DNA from: Caldiserica bacterium UBA646 | GTDB lineage: Bacteria > Caldisericota > Caldisericia > Caldisericales > Caldisericaceae | Direction of reading: 5' to 3' | DNA length: 9,374 nt | Assembly: GCA_002299965.1 (NCBI GenBank) | Contig: DBOM01000045.1 | Span: 1-9,374, forward strand | Shown here: positions 1-6,351 of the stretch, piece by piece | How positions within the stretch are numbered: position 1 is the first letter of the stretch | Layout of the letters: each line of letters begins with the position of its first letter | Notes under the pieces: model-generated | What the model saw: only the letters and a program-made list of their open reading frames with translations | Database searches by the model: none | What the model was told of the DNA's origin: nothing | Program-made: the position numbers and the translations under genes

Positions 1-258
1 TCTCAGACAATAGTTGAAGTAGATTACAATGTCATAGCAAAAAAGATCAAAAGCATAAAAAAAGTTTATCCGTTTATGAGCCGGGAAGAGAAGAGCCAGC
101 TATGGCATATCCTCATTAAAAGGATAATTTCGGAACACAAACGATTAATCGTAGAATGGAACGGAAGGTTTAAACCGTACGCAATTCTACAGGACAAACT
201 GCCAATTCAGGTGCAGGTTTGGTGCGGAAGGGGGGACTCGAACCCCCATGAGCTTTAA
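1..258 (+). CDS. C-terminal part of a probable serine recombinase/integrase, cut by the window edge
   Basis: An open frame runs from the first base of the window to a TAA at 256-258, giving 85 residues with no start seen, so the gene begins further left. The visible part has a charged, helical stretch (MSREEKSQLWHILIKRI) followed by a short strand-like segment (KRLIVEWNGRFKPY). This resembles the C-terminal end of large serine recombinases from Gram-positive and environmental bacteria, which often finish with a helix, then a beta-strand ending in 'I.W.' or 'VEW'. The catalytic N-terminal domain is not in the window, so the identity is an inference. The last residues (WCGRGDSNPHEL) are simply the tRNA-Leu 3' half read in antisense. 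The native stop was therefore lost or never present, which fits an element edge joined to a tRNA gene. It could also be an unrelated protein. Moderate to low confidence in the family. Confidence 0.45.
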   Translation, partial: SQTIVEVDYNVIAKKIKSIKKVYPFMSREEKSQLWHILIKRIISEHKRLIVEWNGRFKPYAILQDKLPIQVQVWCGRGDSNPHEL

Positions 259-309
259 CCACCCACTGGGACCTGAACCCAGCGCGTCTGCCAATTCCGC
301 CACTTCCGC
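220..309 (-). tRNA. tRNA-Leu, anticodon CAG
   Basis: The minus strand folds as a class II tRNA. The acceptor arm GCGGAAG (309-303) pairs with CTTCCGC, followed by discriminator A and an encoded CCA (222-220). The D arm contains the usual GG of the loop. The anticodon stem CTGGG/CCCAG encloses loop TTCAGGT, putting anticodon CAG at 275-273 (Leu, codon CUG). A long variable arm (GGGT...GCTC stem) and a T arm GGGGG-TTCGAGT-CCCCC complete it. The first base follows the RNase J stop codon directly, so the tRNA is probably cut out of the rnj transcript by RNase P. I saw no promoter or terminator of its own. The 3' half lies inside the reading frame of the probable recombinase on the other strand. 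Confidence 0.97.
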
Positions 310-1983
310 TTATTTCTTTTTTATTATAGCAACAAATACGGCAGGAGTTTTTCTTACATTTTCCCTGAAAACTCTTTTTACCGTTTTCTCGATTTCCTTT
401 TTTAATTCATTGTATTGCGCACTTATTTTAGCAGATTTTTTAACTGTTTCAACTATTTTTTCTTTGGTGTTTTTTATTATTTCTCCCTCACTACCTCTAG
501 GAAATAATATCCCTTTCGATTCTACATAAACAGGTTTTGCAATTTTTCCATCTTTACTCATAGATACAACAGCAAACACCATTCCTCTGTGCGCCATTTC
601 CCTTCGCTCTGAGATAGCAGGAAACTCTATTTCAGTATCCTTAACGGGGATTAATACTTTGCCTTCTACAATAACAGCACCGGATTTTATCCGTGGAATA
701 CGCTTCATTTCTCCGTCTACAATTTGTACCCCTGCACCATTTTCAAGTATAAATACATTTTTTTTGCTTATTCCGCATTCGTTTGCAATTTTTTCCGCAG
801 CTACAAGATGTCTATATTCTCCATGTATCGGCACAAAATACTTTGGTTTCAACAAGTTTATCATAAATTTTACATCTTCATGAGAGCAATGCCCCGAAAA
901 ATGTATCCCATCTGACTTTCGATAATATACATTAGCTCCCAATTTAAACAATCTATTAATAGTGTTCGCTACTTCTCTTTCATTTCCGGGAATTGGATCA
1001 GCAGAAATAACTACGGAGTCCCCTTTCTCTACAGAAAACCCTTTATGAACAGAATTAGAAATTCTTGAAAGTCCTGACATTGGCTCTCCTTGAGTACCTG
1101 TTGTTATAAATACAAGTTTATTTTTTGGGACAGCAGCAATTTCCGATTGTTCTATCTCCACAGCTTTAGGGATTTTTATATACCCCAGTTCTTTTGCTAT
1201 CCGCATACTTTCGAGAATACTTTTTCCATCAAACACGACTTTTCTCTCAAATTTTTCCGCTACATTTACAAATTGCTGTATTCTGTGGATATTCGTAGAA
1301 AACGAAGCTGCGATAATCCGCCCTGGCGCTTCCTGGAAAATCTTTACTAAATTTTTCCCTATGAGCGATTCCGATCCGGTAAATCCCTCTTCATCTGCAT
1401 TTGTGCTATCTGAAAACAGAGCAATTACCCCTTCTTGGCCAAGCTCTTTAAGCCTTTTAATATTCATCGGCTTGCCATCTACAGGCGTCTTATCTATTTT
1501 ATAATCTCCAGTGTGATATATATACCCAAATGGTGTTTTTATTGCAATGCCAAAAGCTCCAGGTATGCTGTGTGTCATCCTTATAAACTGCACATTGAAA
1601 GCACCTAATTGTAAAATATCCCCATTTTTTATCTCTCTGAAATGCTGGTGTTTCTTTAGGCTCGTTGGAATCATCCCCTTCACCAAACCAAGCGCTAGCT
1701 GTGAACCAGCAATAATTGGAGGAGTCACATCCTCCAATAAGTATTTAAGCCCTCCAATATGATCCATATGACCATGTGTGAACAATATTCCTTTCAGGTT
1801 TTTTTTCCTTTTTTTAAGATAAGAAAAATCAGGAATAATATAATCTACACCAGGCATATTGGCAGAAGGAAACTTAAATCCTGCATCAATAAGCAACAGG
1901 TCGCCACCCATCTCAAGAAGAGTGGAATTTTTCCCAATTTCTCCTATCCCCCCTATCGGTATAATTTTTATGCTTTTTTTCAT
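310..1983 (-). CDS. rnj: Ribonuclease J
   Basis: RNase J is a cytoplasmic metallo-beta-lactamase/beta-CASP nuclease (5'-3' exonuclease and endonuclease) that works in mRNA decay and in rRNA and other RNA maturation. The 557-residue length is typical of bacterial RNase J. Visible motifs: D33 in LLIDAG (motif 1), the zinc-binding THGHMDH at 69-75 (motif 2), H138 (motif 3), HTGD at 157-160 (motif 4), GTQGEP at 296-301, SAD at 328-330 (beta-CASP motif A), HFSGH at 361-365 (motif B) and IHGEY at 386-390 (motif C). The C-terminal region (about 435-557) matches the family's extra domain and ends in a Lys-rich tail. The ATG at 1983 is the only plausible start, because an in-frame stop lies six codons upstream. 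No Shine-Dalgarno sequence is at normal distance; an AAGGAG lies about 25 bases upstream. The TAA stop touches the 5' end of tRNA-Leu, so the two are probably one transcript. Confidence 0.96.
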   Translation of the reverse strand: MKKSIKIIPIGGIGEIGKNSTLLEMGGDLLLIDAGFKFPSANMPGVDYIIPDFSYLKKRKKNLKGILFTHGHMDHIGGLKYLLEDVTPPIIAGSQLALGLVKGMIPTSLKKHQHFREIKNGDILQLGAFNVQFIRMTHSIPGAFGIAIKTPFGYIYHTGDYKIDKTPVDGKPMNIKRLKELGQEGVIALFSDSTNADEEGFTGSESLIGKNLVKIFQEAPGRIIAASFSTNIHRIQQFVNVAEKFERKVVFDGKSILESMRIAKELGYIKIPKAVEIEQSEIAAVPKNKLVFITTGTQGEPMSGLSRISNSVHKGFSVEKGDSVVISADPIPGNEREVANTINRLFKLGANVYYRKSDGIHFSGHCSHEDVKFMINLLKPKYFVPIHGEYRHLVAAEKIANECGISKKNVFILENGAGVQIVDGEMKRIPRIKSGAVIVEGKVLIPVKDTEIEFPAISERREMAHRGMVFAVVSMSKDGKIAKPVYVESKGILFPRGSEGEIIKNTKEKIVETVKKSAKISAQYNELKKEIEKTVKRVFRENVRKTPAVFVAIIKKK

Positions 1984-2135
1984 ATTAAATTTGCGTCTTT
2001 AACTCCATCTCCTTGCTAAAGGAATAAAGCCGCTTGCCCTCCTTTGTTTTAAATTAAATTCTTTTTTCACTTTTACATTTTACCCCTTAATTACTAAAAT
2101 TAAAATTTTTCCTTTCAGTGCCCAGTGCTCATCTC

Positions 2136-2163
2136 TTGACAACTCTCCGTTTATCTGTACAAT
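2136..2163 (+). promoter_or_regulatory. Sigma70-type promoter of tRNA-Gln
   Basis: TTGACA at 2136-2141 (perfect -35) is separated by 16 bases from TACAAT at 2158-2163 (one mismatch to TATAAT). Transcription would start near 2170, only a few bases before the mature tRNA-Gln 5' end at 2174. It sits in the divergent gap between rnj (minus) and the tRNA (plus). Confidence 0.85.
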
Positions 2164-2173
2164 AAACTGGCAT

Positions 2174-2248
2174 TGGGGCGTAGCCAAGTGGCAAGGCAAC
2201 GGAATTTGGATCCGTCATTCGAAGGTTCGAATCCTTCCGCCCCAGCCA
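2174..2248 (+). tRNA. tRNA-Gln, anticodon UUG
   Basis: The acceptor arm TGGGGCG (2174-2180) pairs with CGCCCCA (2238-2244), followed by discriminator G and an encoded CCA (2246-2248). The U1-A72 first pair is a common tRNA-Gln trait. The D arm is GCC...GGC. The anticodon stem ACGGA/TCCGT holds loop ATTTGGA with anticodon TTG at 2206-2208. The T arm is GAAGG-TTCGAAT-CCTTC. It is transcribed alone on the plus strand from its own promoter and converges on the end of the yraN operon. No strong intrinsic terminator was seen after it. Confidence 0.97.
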
Positions 2249-2317
2249 ATATGGACTACTTCACAAAAACGCTGCACAATCCTCGTTTTACCCGAAAGAT
2301 TCATCCTCTCAACCAAC

Positions 2318-2662
2318 TTAAAGGATATTTTCAATATATTCAATTTTGTAATGTGAGCCATCCATTAAAATGGAAACTGCACCCATACCAAAATTTTTAT
2401 CGTTTCCCTGCATATAATATGTCGCTGATCTAACCATGTGAAGCAATTTTTTCTTTGTGATTGCTTCGACAGGTGTTCCAAATGCTTCATTCTTTCGCGT
2501 TTTTACTTCTATAAAGAACAATTTTCCATCACGTTTTCCCACGATGTCGATCTCTCCAAAAGGTGTTCTTACATTTCTCGCTATGATTTTTATACCTTTC
2601 TTTTTTAAGTAATCTACTGCAATATCTTCACCTTTCTTCCCAGTGGTTCTATTATTATTCAC
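2318..2662 (-). CDS. yraN: YraN family protein (UPF0102), predicted endonuclease-like
   Basis: This small cytoplasmic protein of the YraN/UPF0102 family has a restriction-endonuclease-like fold; its function is not firmly established, though a role in nucleic-acid processing is often assumed. The 114 residues match the usual family length. Visible motifs: GEDIA with E12 near the N-terminus, FGEIDIV with D39, and FIEVKTR with E52 and K54. Together these make the expected D...ExK metal-binding core. The start is a GTG at 2662, overlapping the last 8 bases of rnhB, with an AGGGAG ribosome binding site about six bases upstream inside rnhB. It is the last gene of the rplS-lepB-rnhB-yraN operon; an rnhB-yraN pairing is widespread in bacteria. 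No strong terminator follows it before tRNA-Gln on the other strand. Confidence 0.92.
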   Translation of the reverse strand: MNNNRTTGKKGEDIAVDYLKKKGIKIIARNVRTPFGEIDIVGKRDGKLFFIEVKTRKNEAFGTPVEAITKKKLLHMVRSATYYMQGNDKNFGMGAVSILMDGSHYKIEYIENIL

Positions 2663-3257
2663 ATGCTACTCCCTTAAAGCTCCTTCTATGTATCGGCGAT
2701 GGCCCATAGAGTTTTACAAGTTCCCTATGTTTTTTTGTAGGGTATCCTTTATGTGTGCATAGTTCGTATTCAGGGTACCTTTTCCCCAGCGCACACATCA
2801 TTCTATCTCTTACCACCTTTGCAATGATCGAGGCAGTACTTATTTCAAATATTTTGTCATCTCCCTTAACTATCGCTACCTGCAGATAAGAAATATCTGG
2901 GATTTTAAAAAGCCCGTCCACAAGTACTATTGCATTTTCTAACGGAGAATTGAAGTGATAAAAATAGCAGAGTTCAAGAGATTTAATCGCCCTTTTCATA
3001 GAAAGAAGCGATGCATTGAGAATATTAAATTGATCGATTTCTTCAGGGTTTGCTATACCTACTCCAAACGCAATACTTTTTTCTTGTATTAAATAAAAAA
3101 GAATCTCTCTTTTTCGTTTAGATAGGATTTTTGAATCTTTTATTCCATCAATTCGTTCTTCTATAATTACTGCTGCCGATACAACTGGCCCCGCTAATGG
3201 ACCTCTCCCAGCTTCATCTACTCCAATAATCTTAAGGAGTTTCTCCGCTGTACGCAT
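2655..3257 (-). CDS. rnhB: Ribonuclease HII
   Basis: RNase HII cuts the RNA strand of RNA/DNA hybrids and starts removal of single ribonucleotides misincorporated into DNA. It acts in the cytoplasm and needs a divalent metal. The 200-residue length is normal. Visible motifs: GVDEAGRGPLAGP with D14 and E15, KDSK at 40-43, VDG with D114, KGD at 131-133 with D133 as the likely fourth acid, STASIIAKVVRD at 140-151, and the C-terminal KGYPTKKH and PIHRRSF blocks. The ATG at 3257 gives a 26-base overlap with the end of lepB, and no good ribosome binding site precedes it, so translation probably depends on coupling to lepB. A start a few codons further in cannot be excluded, because the conserved domain begins only near residue 9. 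Confidence 0.95.
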   Translation of the reverse strand: MRTAEKLLKIIGVDEAGRGPLAGPVVSAAVIIEERIDGIKDSKILSKRKREILFYLIQEKSIAFGVGIANPEEIDQFNILNASLLSMKRAIKSLELCYFYHFNSPLENAIVLVDGLFKIPDISYLQVAIVKGDDKIFEISTASIIAKVVRDRMMCALGKRYPEYELCTHKGYPTKKHRELVKLYGPSPIHRRSFKGVACE

Positions 3258-3759
3258 TAAGATTTTCTATGTGATTAAAAGGCCAGTACACAATAATGGC
3301 TCTTCCTACAATGCTTCCCACGGGAATTGGTCCGAAATAACGTGAATCCATGCTTACGCTTCTATTGTCTCCCATAACAAACACATAACCGTCGCTGATT
3401 TTTTCTGGTCCGTAGCCTTTCAATATAGGCGAGTAAACATAAGGCTCATTAAGAACCTTCCCATCTATATATACAGTATTCCCTTTTATTTCTATCGTTT
3501 CTTGCGGCAATGCAATAACTCTTTTTATGTACTTGTTTTTGCTGTCAATTGGGGGAGTAAATATTACTACTTCTCCTCTTTTTGGAGAACGAAGTTTATA
3601 AGAAATTTTGTCTACAAGAACAAGGTCGTCAGGAGAAAGCGTATCCACCATGGACGTCATTTCAATACGATATGGTTGTGCAATAAATGATCTTACCAAA
3701 AATGCTACGAAAAAAGCCAGTACAATTATTATAATCCAGCTTTTTAACTCTTTGCTCAT
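3232..3759 (-). CDS. lepB: Signal peptidase I
   Basis: Signal peptidase I is the membrane-anchored serine protease that removes signal peptides from exported proteins on the outer face of the cytoplasmic membrane. The 175-residue length and single N-terminal membrane anchor (about residues 8-27) match the short Gram-positive/Thermotoga type. Catalytic Ser is S36 in EMTSMVDTL, and the general-base Lys is K79 in YIKRVIALP. The box-E region GDNRSVSMDSRYFGPIP is at 130-146. One oddity is that the usual SM-x-P-T-L after the catalytic Ser reads SM-V-D-T-L, with Asp for Pro. The ATG overlaps the rplS stop as ATGA and has no clear ribosome binding site, so translation is probably coupled to rplS. It is the second gene of the operon. 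Confidence 0.95.
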   Translation of the reverse strand: MSKELKSWIIIIVLAFFVAFLVRSFIAQPYRIEMTSMVDTLSPDDLVLVDKISYKLRSPKRGEVVIFTPPIDSKNKYIKRVIALPQETIEIKGNTVYIDGKVLNEPYVYSPILKGYGPEKISDGYVFVMGDNRSVSMDSRYFGPIPVGSIVGRAIIVYWPFNHIENLNAYSGETP

Positions 3760-4106
3760 TTATTTTTCTTTTTTTCTTTAACTACTTGCGCTTTACCTAT
3801 CCTGTCTCTTAAATAGTACAGCTTTGCCCTTCGGACGCTACCTCTCTTTTTTACCTCAATCTTTTTTACCATTGGAGAATGAAGGGGAAATACTCTTTCT
3901 ACTCCCACTCCGTATGAAAGCTTTCTTACAGTAAATGTTTCATTTATACTACCATGCTTCCTCGCTAGCACTGTGCCCTCAAATATCTGAACTCTCTCTT
4001 TTTCTCCTTCTTTAATTCTCACATGGACTTTTACTGTATCGCCCACATTAAAATCAGGAATATTTTCTTTCAAATATTCTTTTTCAATTTCTTTAATTCT
4101 TTCCAT
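3756..4106 (-). CDS. rplS: 50S ribosomal protein L19
   Basis: L19 is a protein of the large ribosomal subunit located near the interface with the 30S subunit. At 116 residues it has the usual length. The diagnostic central block is present: FEGTVLARKHGSINETFTVRK is followed by SYGVGVERVFPLHSP (about residues 42-78), then the KRGSVRRAKLYYLR block and a Lys-rich tail. The ATG at 4106 has AAAGGAG upstream at slightly long spacing (about ten bases). A promoter lies only some 45 bases upstream, so rplS leads this operon here. In many bacteria it follows rimM and trmD, which are absent from this window. The stop overlaps the lepB start by four bases. Confidence 0.97.
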   Translation of the reverse strand: MERIKEIEKEYLKENIPDFNVGDTVKVHVRIKEGEKERVQIFEGTVLARKHGSINETFTVRKLSYGVGVERVFPLHSPMVKKIEVKKRGSVRRAKLYYLRDRIGKAQVVKEKKKNK

Positions 4107-4150
4107 TGCTCGTCAACTCCTTTTGCTTAAAAATAACATCAATTCAGTTT

Positions 4151-4178
4151 ATTATAACGATTTCTTATAATTTAGCAA
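4151..4178 (-). promoter_or_regulatory. Sigma70-type promoter of the rplS-lepB-rnhB-yraN operon
   Basis: On the minus strand TTGCTA (4178-4173) is followed after 16 bases by a perfect TATAAT (4156-4151). The predicted start of transcription is near 4144, giving a 5' leader of about 38 bases. That is too short for a large structured L19 leader. The rest of the 4179-4313 gap behind the ABC permease gene is A+T-rich and shows no clear terminator. Confidence 0.75.
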
Positions 4179-4313
4179 TATATTTGAGCATTAAAACGGT
4201 GCAAAATAAATTATTGGTTTATTGTGAATTTTATGGATATCCTTCTTTTTCTTATTTTTAAATCGTCTGCCACCTGCCTTTAAGCTCTATACTATTTTTT
4301 AAATTCCTTTGAA

Positions 4314-5306
4314 TTATCTTAGCTTAAATCTCTTCTGTGCATATATGGTTAGAGCTGAAACTAAAAGAACATTAGTGATAATAGCAATCAAGAATGAATT
4401 AAAATAATTAGAACCTTTATCTATAAAAACAATTTTCAAAACTTTAAATGCCCAGAAATTTGGAAATACATAAAGCATCCATTCAAGTTTACGAGGAATA
4501 TACACGGAAGCAATAGATATAGCTAATACTACGGACGACAGTGTTTTTATAAACACAATTGACGAGTTCTGGTTATTTGCAAATATTCCAATTAAAAAAC
4601 CAACTGCAACACCAAAGAGGCAGAATGGAATAATTACTACCAATAAATTGACCGCGTTGAACGCAAACCTCCACATGATAAAAGCAACTACAAAAGAAGA
4701 AATTAATGAATAGATAACTGAAGCAGCAGCTTTTTCAAAAAGATACGCTCCTGTAGTTAGTGGGGATACGGCAAGTGATTTTATTGCTTTACTTTCTTTA
4801 TCCTCAACAATCATCATCCCCATAATGGCTCCACCCATAATAATAATGATGACGAGTATACTTATCTCAATCACATTTCTAACAATGGATCTATTGACAT
4901 CCAAAGATTGTATTTCTATCGGCATTATAGGCTCGCTCTGTGAAGCATTTTCAATGATCATTCCGGGTAATGCCTTTAAATAATCTTCCTCGTTTCCTTG
5001 CAATATTACTTCAAATCCCCCATCATGATAGATGATACCAGGTACATCATCGGACATTAATACTCTCTGCTCTAATTTGCTAAATGAATTGAAAGATTCT
5101 ATGGTGCCATATTTTTCAAGCTCCATAATAAAACTATGCGGCACACTATTATCTACAGCAAACCTTAGTTTTGGGCTGTCAAGGGATGGTACAAAAAGAA
5201 TGATTAATATCGCCATAATAATAGGCGCAACTATCATATATACCAAAAGCTTATCCCTGAACGCGTTGACTAGATCCTTTTTGGCAAGGTTTATAATTTT
5301 TTTCAT
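4314..5306 (-). CDS. ABC-2 type exporter permease, second subunit
   Basis: This is an integral membrane subunit of an ABC-2 type exporter. The 330-residue topology has one N-terminal membrane helix (about 21-40), a large extracytoplasmic domain (about 41-144), and then a block of five helices (about 146-168, 192-213, 221-242, 250-269, 303-322). This is the pattern of permeases in the drug and fluoroquinolone-exporter-like group. The segment VEDKESKAIKSLAVSPL (167-183) matches the cytoplasmic coupling element of ABC-2 permeases that contacts the ATPase. The ATG at 5306 overlaps the upstream permease stop by four bases (ATGA) and has AAGGAGA at good spacing. It shares ancestry and layout with the upstream permease, so the pair probably forms a heterodimer. 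The substrate cannot be told from sequence. Confidence 0.88.
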   Translation of the reverse strand: MKKIINLAKKDLVNAFRDKLLVYMIVAPIIMAILIILFVPSLDSPKLRFAVDNSVPHSFIMELEKYGTIESFNSFSKLEQRVLMSDDVPGIIYHDGGFEVILQGNEEDYLKALPGMIIENASQSEPIMPIEIQSLDVNRSIVRNVIEISILVIIIIMGGAIMGMMIVEDKESKAIKSLAVSPLTTGAYLFEKAAASVIYSLISSFVVAFIMWRFAFNAVNLLVVIIPFCLFGVAVGFLIGIFANNQNSSIVFIKTLSSVVLAISIASVYIPRKLEWMLYVFPNFWAFKVLKIVFIDKGSNYFNSFLIAIITNVLLVSALTIYAQKRFKLR

Positions 5307-6349
5307 GATAATTGTCTCCTTCCGAACAGTGCCCTTTTTGACGTAAAATAAACAAGTACCAATACACCAGCCAGTTCAACTGCAAGCAATAATGATAAAC
5401 TCCAGATTTCTTTGCTTTGCACTGAAGATATAATATTTTTTATTTCAAACATAATAGGATAGGATGGAATATATTTAAAGAACGGCACAGAAAATGATGG
5501 TTGGAAATAACTAATTGCAGGTAACGCAATGATGAGAGAAAATGCGATAAGAACATACATAAACTCAGATAATGAATTAAAAAACTGGCTTAGTAACATA
5601 CCTAAAGATGAAATAAGTAATGCAGACAGCGTCACAATTACAAAGTAGTGCAAATAATTAATGTGAAATCCAACAGTTGCTGCAACAATAATAAGAGCAA
5701 GTGCAATGGATAAAGATGAATTAATAACAACTTTTGATGTAATGTATCCAAATATATTTATAGGGCTTATTCGGTAGGCTTTAATAATTCCTTCTTTTTT
5801 ATCCTGAAATATCATAGCTGCAATAAACATAAAACCTAAAAGAAATACATCCAGAACAATCAGAGGCGGTATCATGAATTTATTGAACGGCAACTTTTCA
5901 GTGGATTGTGGTTCCAGCACTGTATATTTGAAGGAAGTAGGAGTATATACACCTGATAACTTTTTTGTAAGTAAATTGATCGTTGCAGTCATTAAATTAA
6001 GAGTAGCTTCATCTTCGTATCCCTGTTTCACGATTATTACTTTATCATCCTCAAAAATGACGCCTGCTCCGTTGCTTTTAGTTAGCTTTGATGTTAGCTC
6101 TTCTTCCGATTTGGTTACTTCTATTTTAATAGCGCTACCTTCATCGCCTGCAGCGTTTAAGAAAGTAGCTATTCTTGTATTGCTGGTTCTATCTAAAATA
6201 TAGGTATTCATCTCGGTATTCAATTTTTCAGGAAGCACAAAGTTAACAAGAACGGCAAGCAGTATAGCAAGAATAAGGGTTATCAAAATAAATTTGCTCC
6301 TGAGTGCCATTGTATAATCAATTTTTAGTAAAGTCCACAATTTTTTCAT
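5303..6349 (-). CDS. ABC-2 type exporter permease, first subunit
   Basis: This integral membrane protein of 348 residues has the same plan as the next gene. It has an N-terminal helix at about 20-40, an extracytoplasmic domain at about 41-158, and five further helices (about 160-182, 205-227, 233-256, 262-282, 315-336). DKKEGIIKAYRISPI (183-197) is the coupling element expected to dock on the ATPase. The start lies two bases after the ATPase stop, and a GAGG lies about twelve bases upstream, which is a rather long spacing. Coupling to ATPase translation is likely. With the ATPase and second permease it should form one exporter with two different membrane halves, as in the three-gene fluoroquinolone-exporter operon of mycobacteria (Rv2688c-Rv2686c). 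That analogy is an inference from gene order and ATPase motifs. Confidence 0.88.
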   Translation of the reverse strand: MKKLWTLLKIDYTMALRSKFILITLILAILLAVLVNFVLPEKLNTEMNTYILDRTSNTRIATFLNAAGDEGSAIKIEVTKSEEELTSKLTKSNGAGVIFEDDKVIIVKQGYEDEATLNLMTATINLLTKKLSGVYTPTSFKYTVLEPQSTEKLPFNKFMIPPLIVLDVFLLGFMFIAAMIFQDKKEGIIKAYRISPINIFGYITSKVVINSSLSIALALIIVAATVGFHINYLHYFVIVTLSALLISSLGMLLSQFFNSLSEFMYVLIAFSLIIALPAISYFQPSFSVPFFKYIPSYPIMFEIKNIISSVQSKEIWSLSLLLAVELAGVLVLVYFTSKRALFGRRQLS

Positions 6350-6351
6350 CT

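Noticed and set aside
248..529. 93-residue plus-strand open frame
   Set aside because: It lies antisense to the end of rnj and tRNA-Leu, is low-complexity (Phe/Ser-rich) and has no family signature; it is a shadow of rnj.
1759..1777. RNase J metal motif reads HGHMDH instead of the more usual HGHEDH
   Set aside because: The changed residue is the variable x position of HxHxDH; all metal ligands are kept, so it is not functionally notable.
1984..2173. Riboswitch or T-box in the rnj/tRNA-Gln gap
   Set aside because: No T-box consensus and no recognised aptamer core was seen; only the tRNA-Gln promoter and short pairings are supportable.
2303..2326. Hairpin ATCCT/AGGAT after tRNA-Gln as a terminator
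   Set aside because: It has only five pairs and a 14-base loop, with no clean T-run; too weak to call for either strand.
2173..2433. 86-residue plus-strand open frame
   Set aside because: It starts at the tRNA-Gln boundary and runs through the tRNA and the antisense of yraN, so it is not a gene.
4179..4313. Possible terminator or L19 leader between the ABC permease and rplS
   Set aside because: Only A/T-only inverted repeats (for example AATAAA/TTTATT near 4204-4222) are visible. The rplS promoter lies downstream of this stretch, so a leader RNA here is unlikely.
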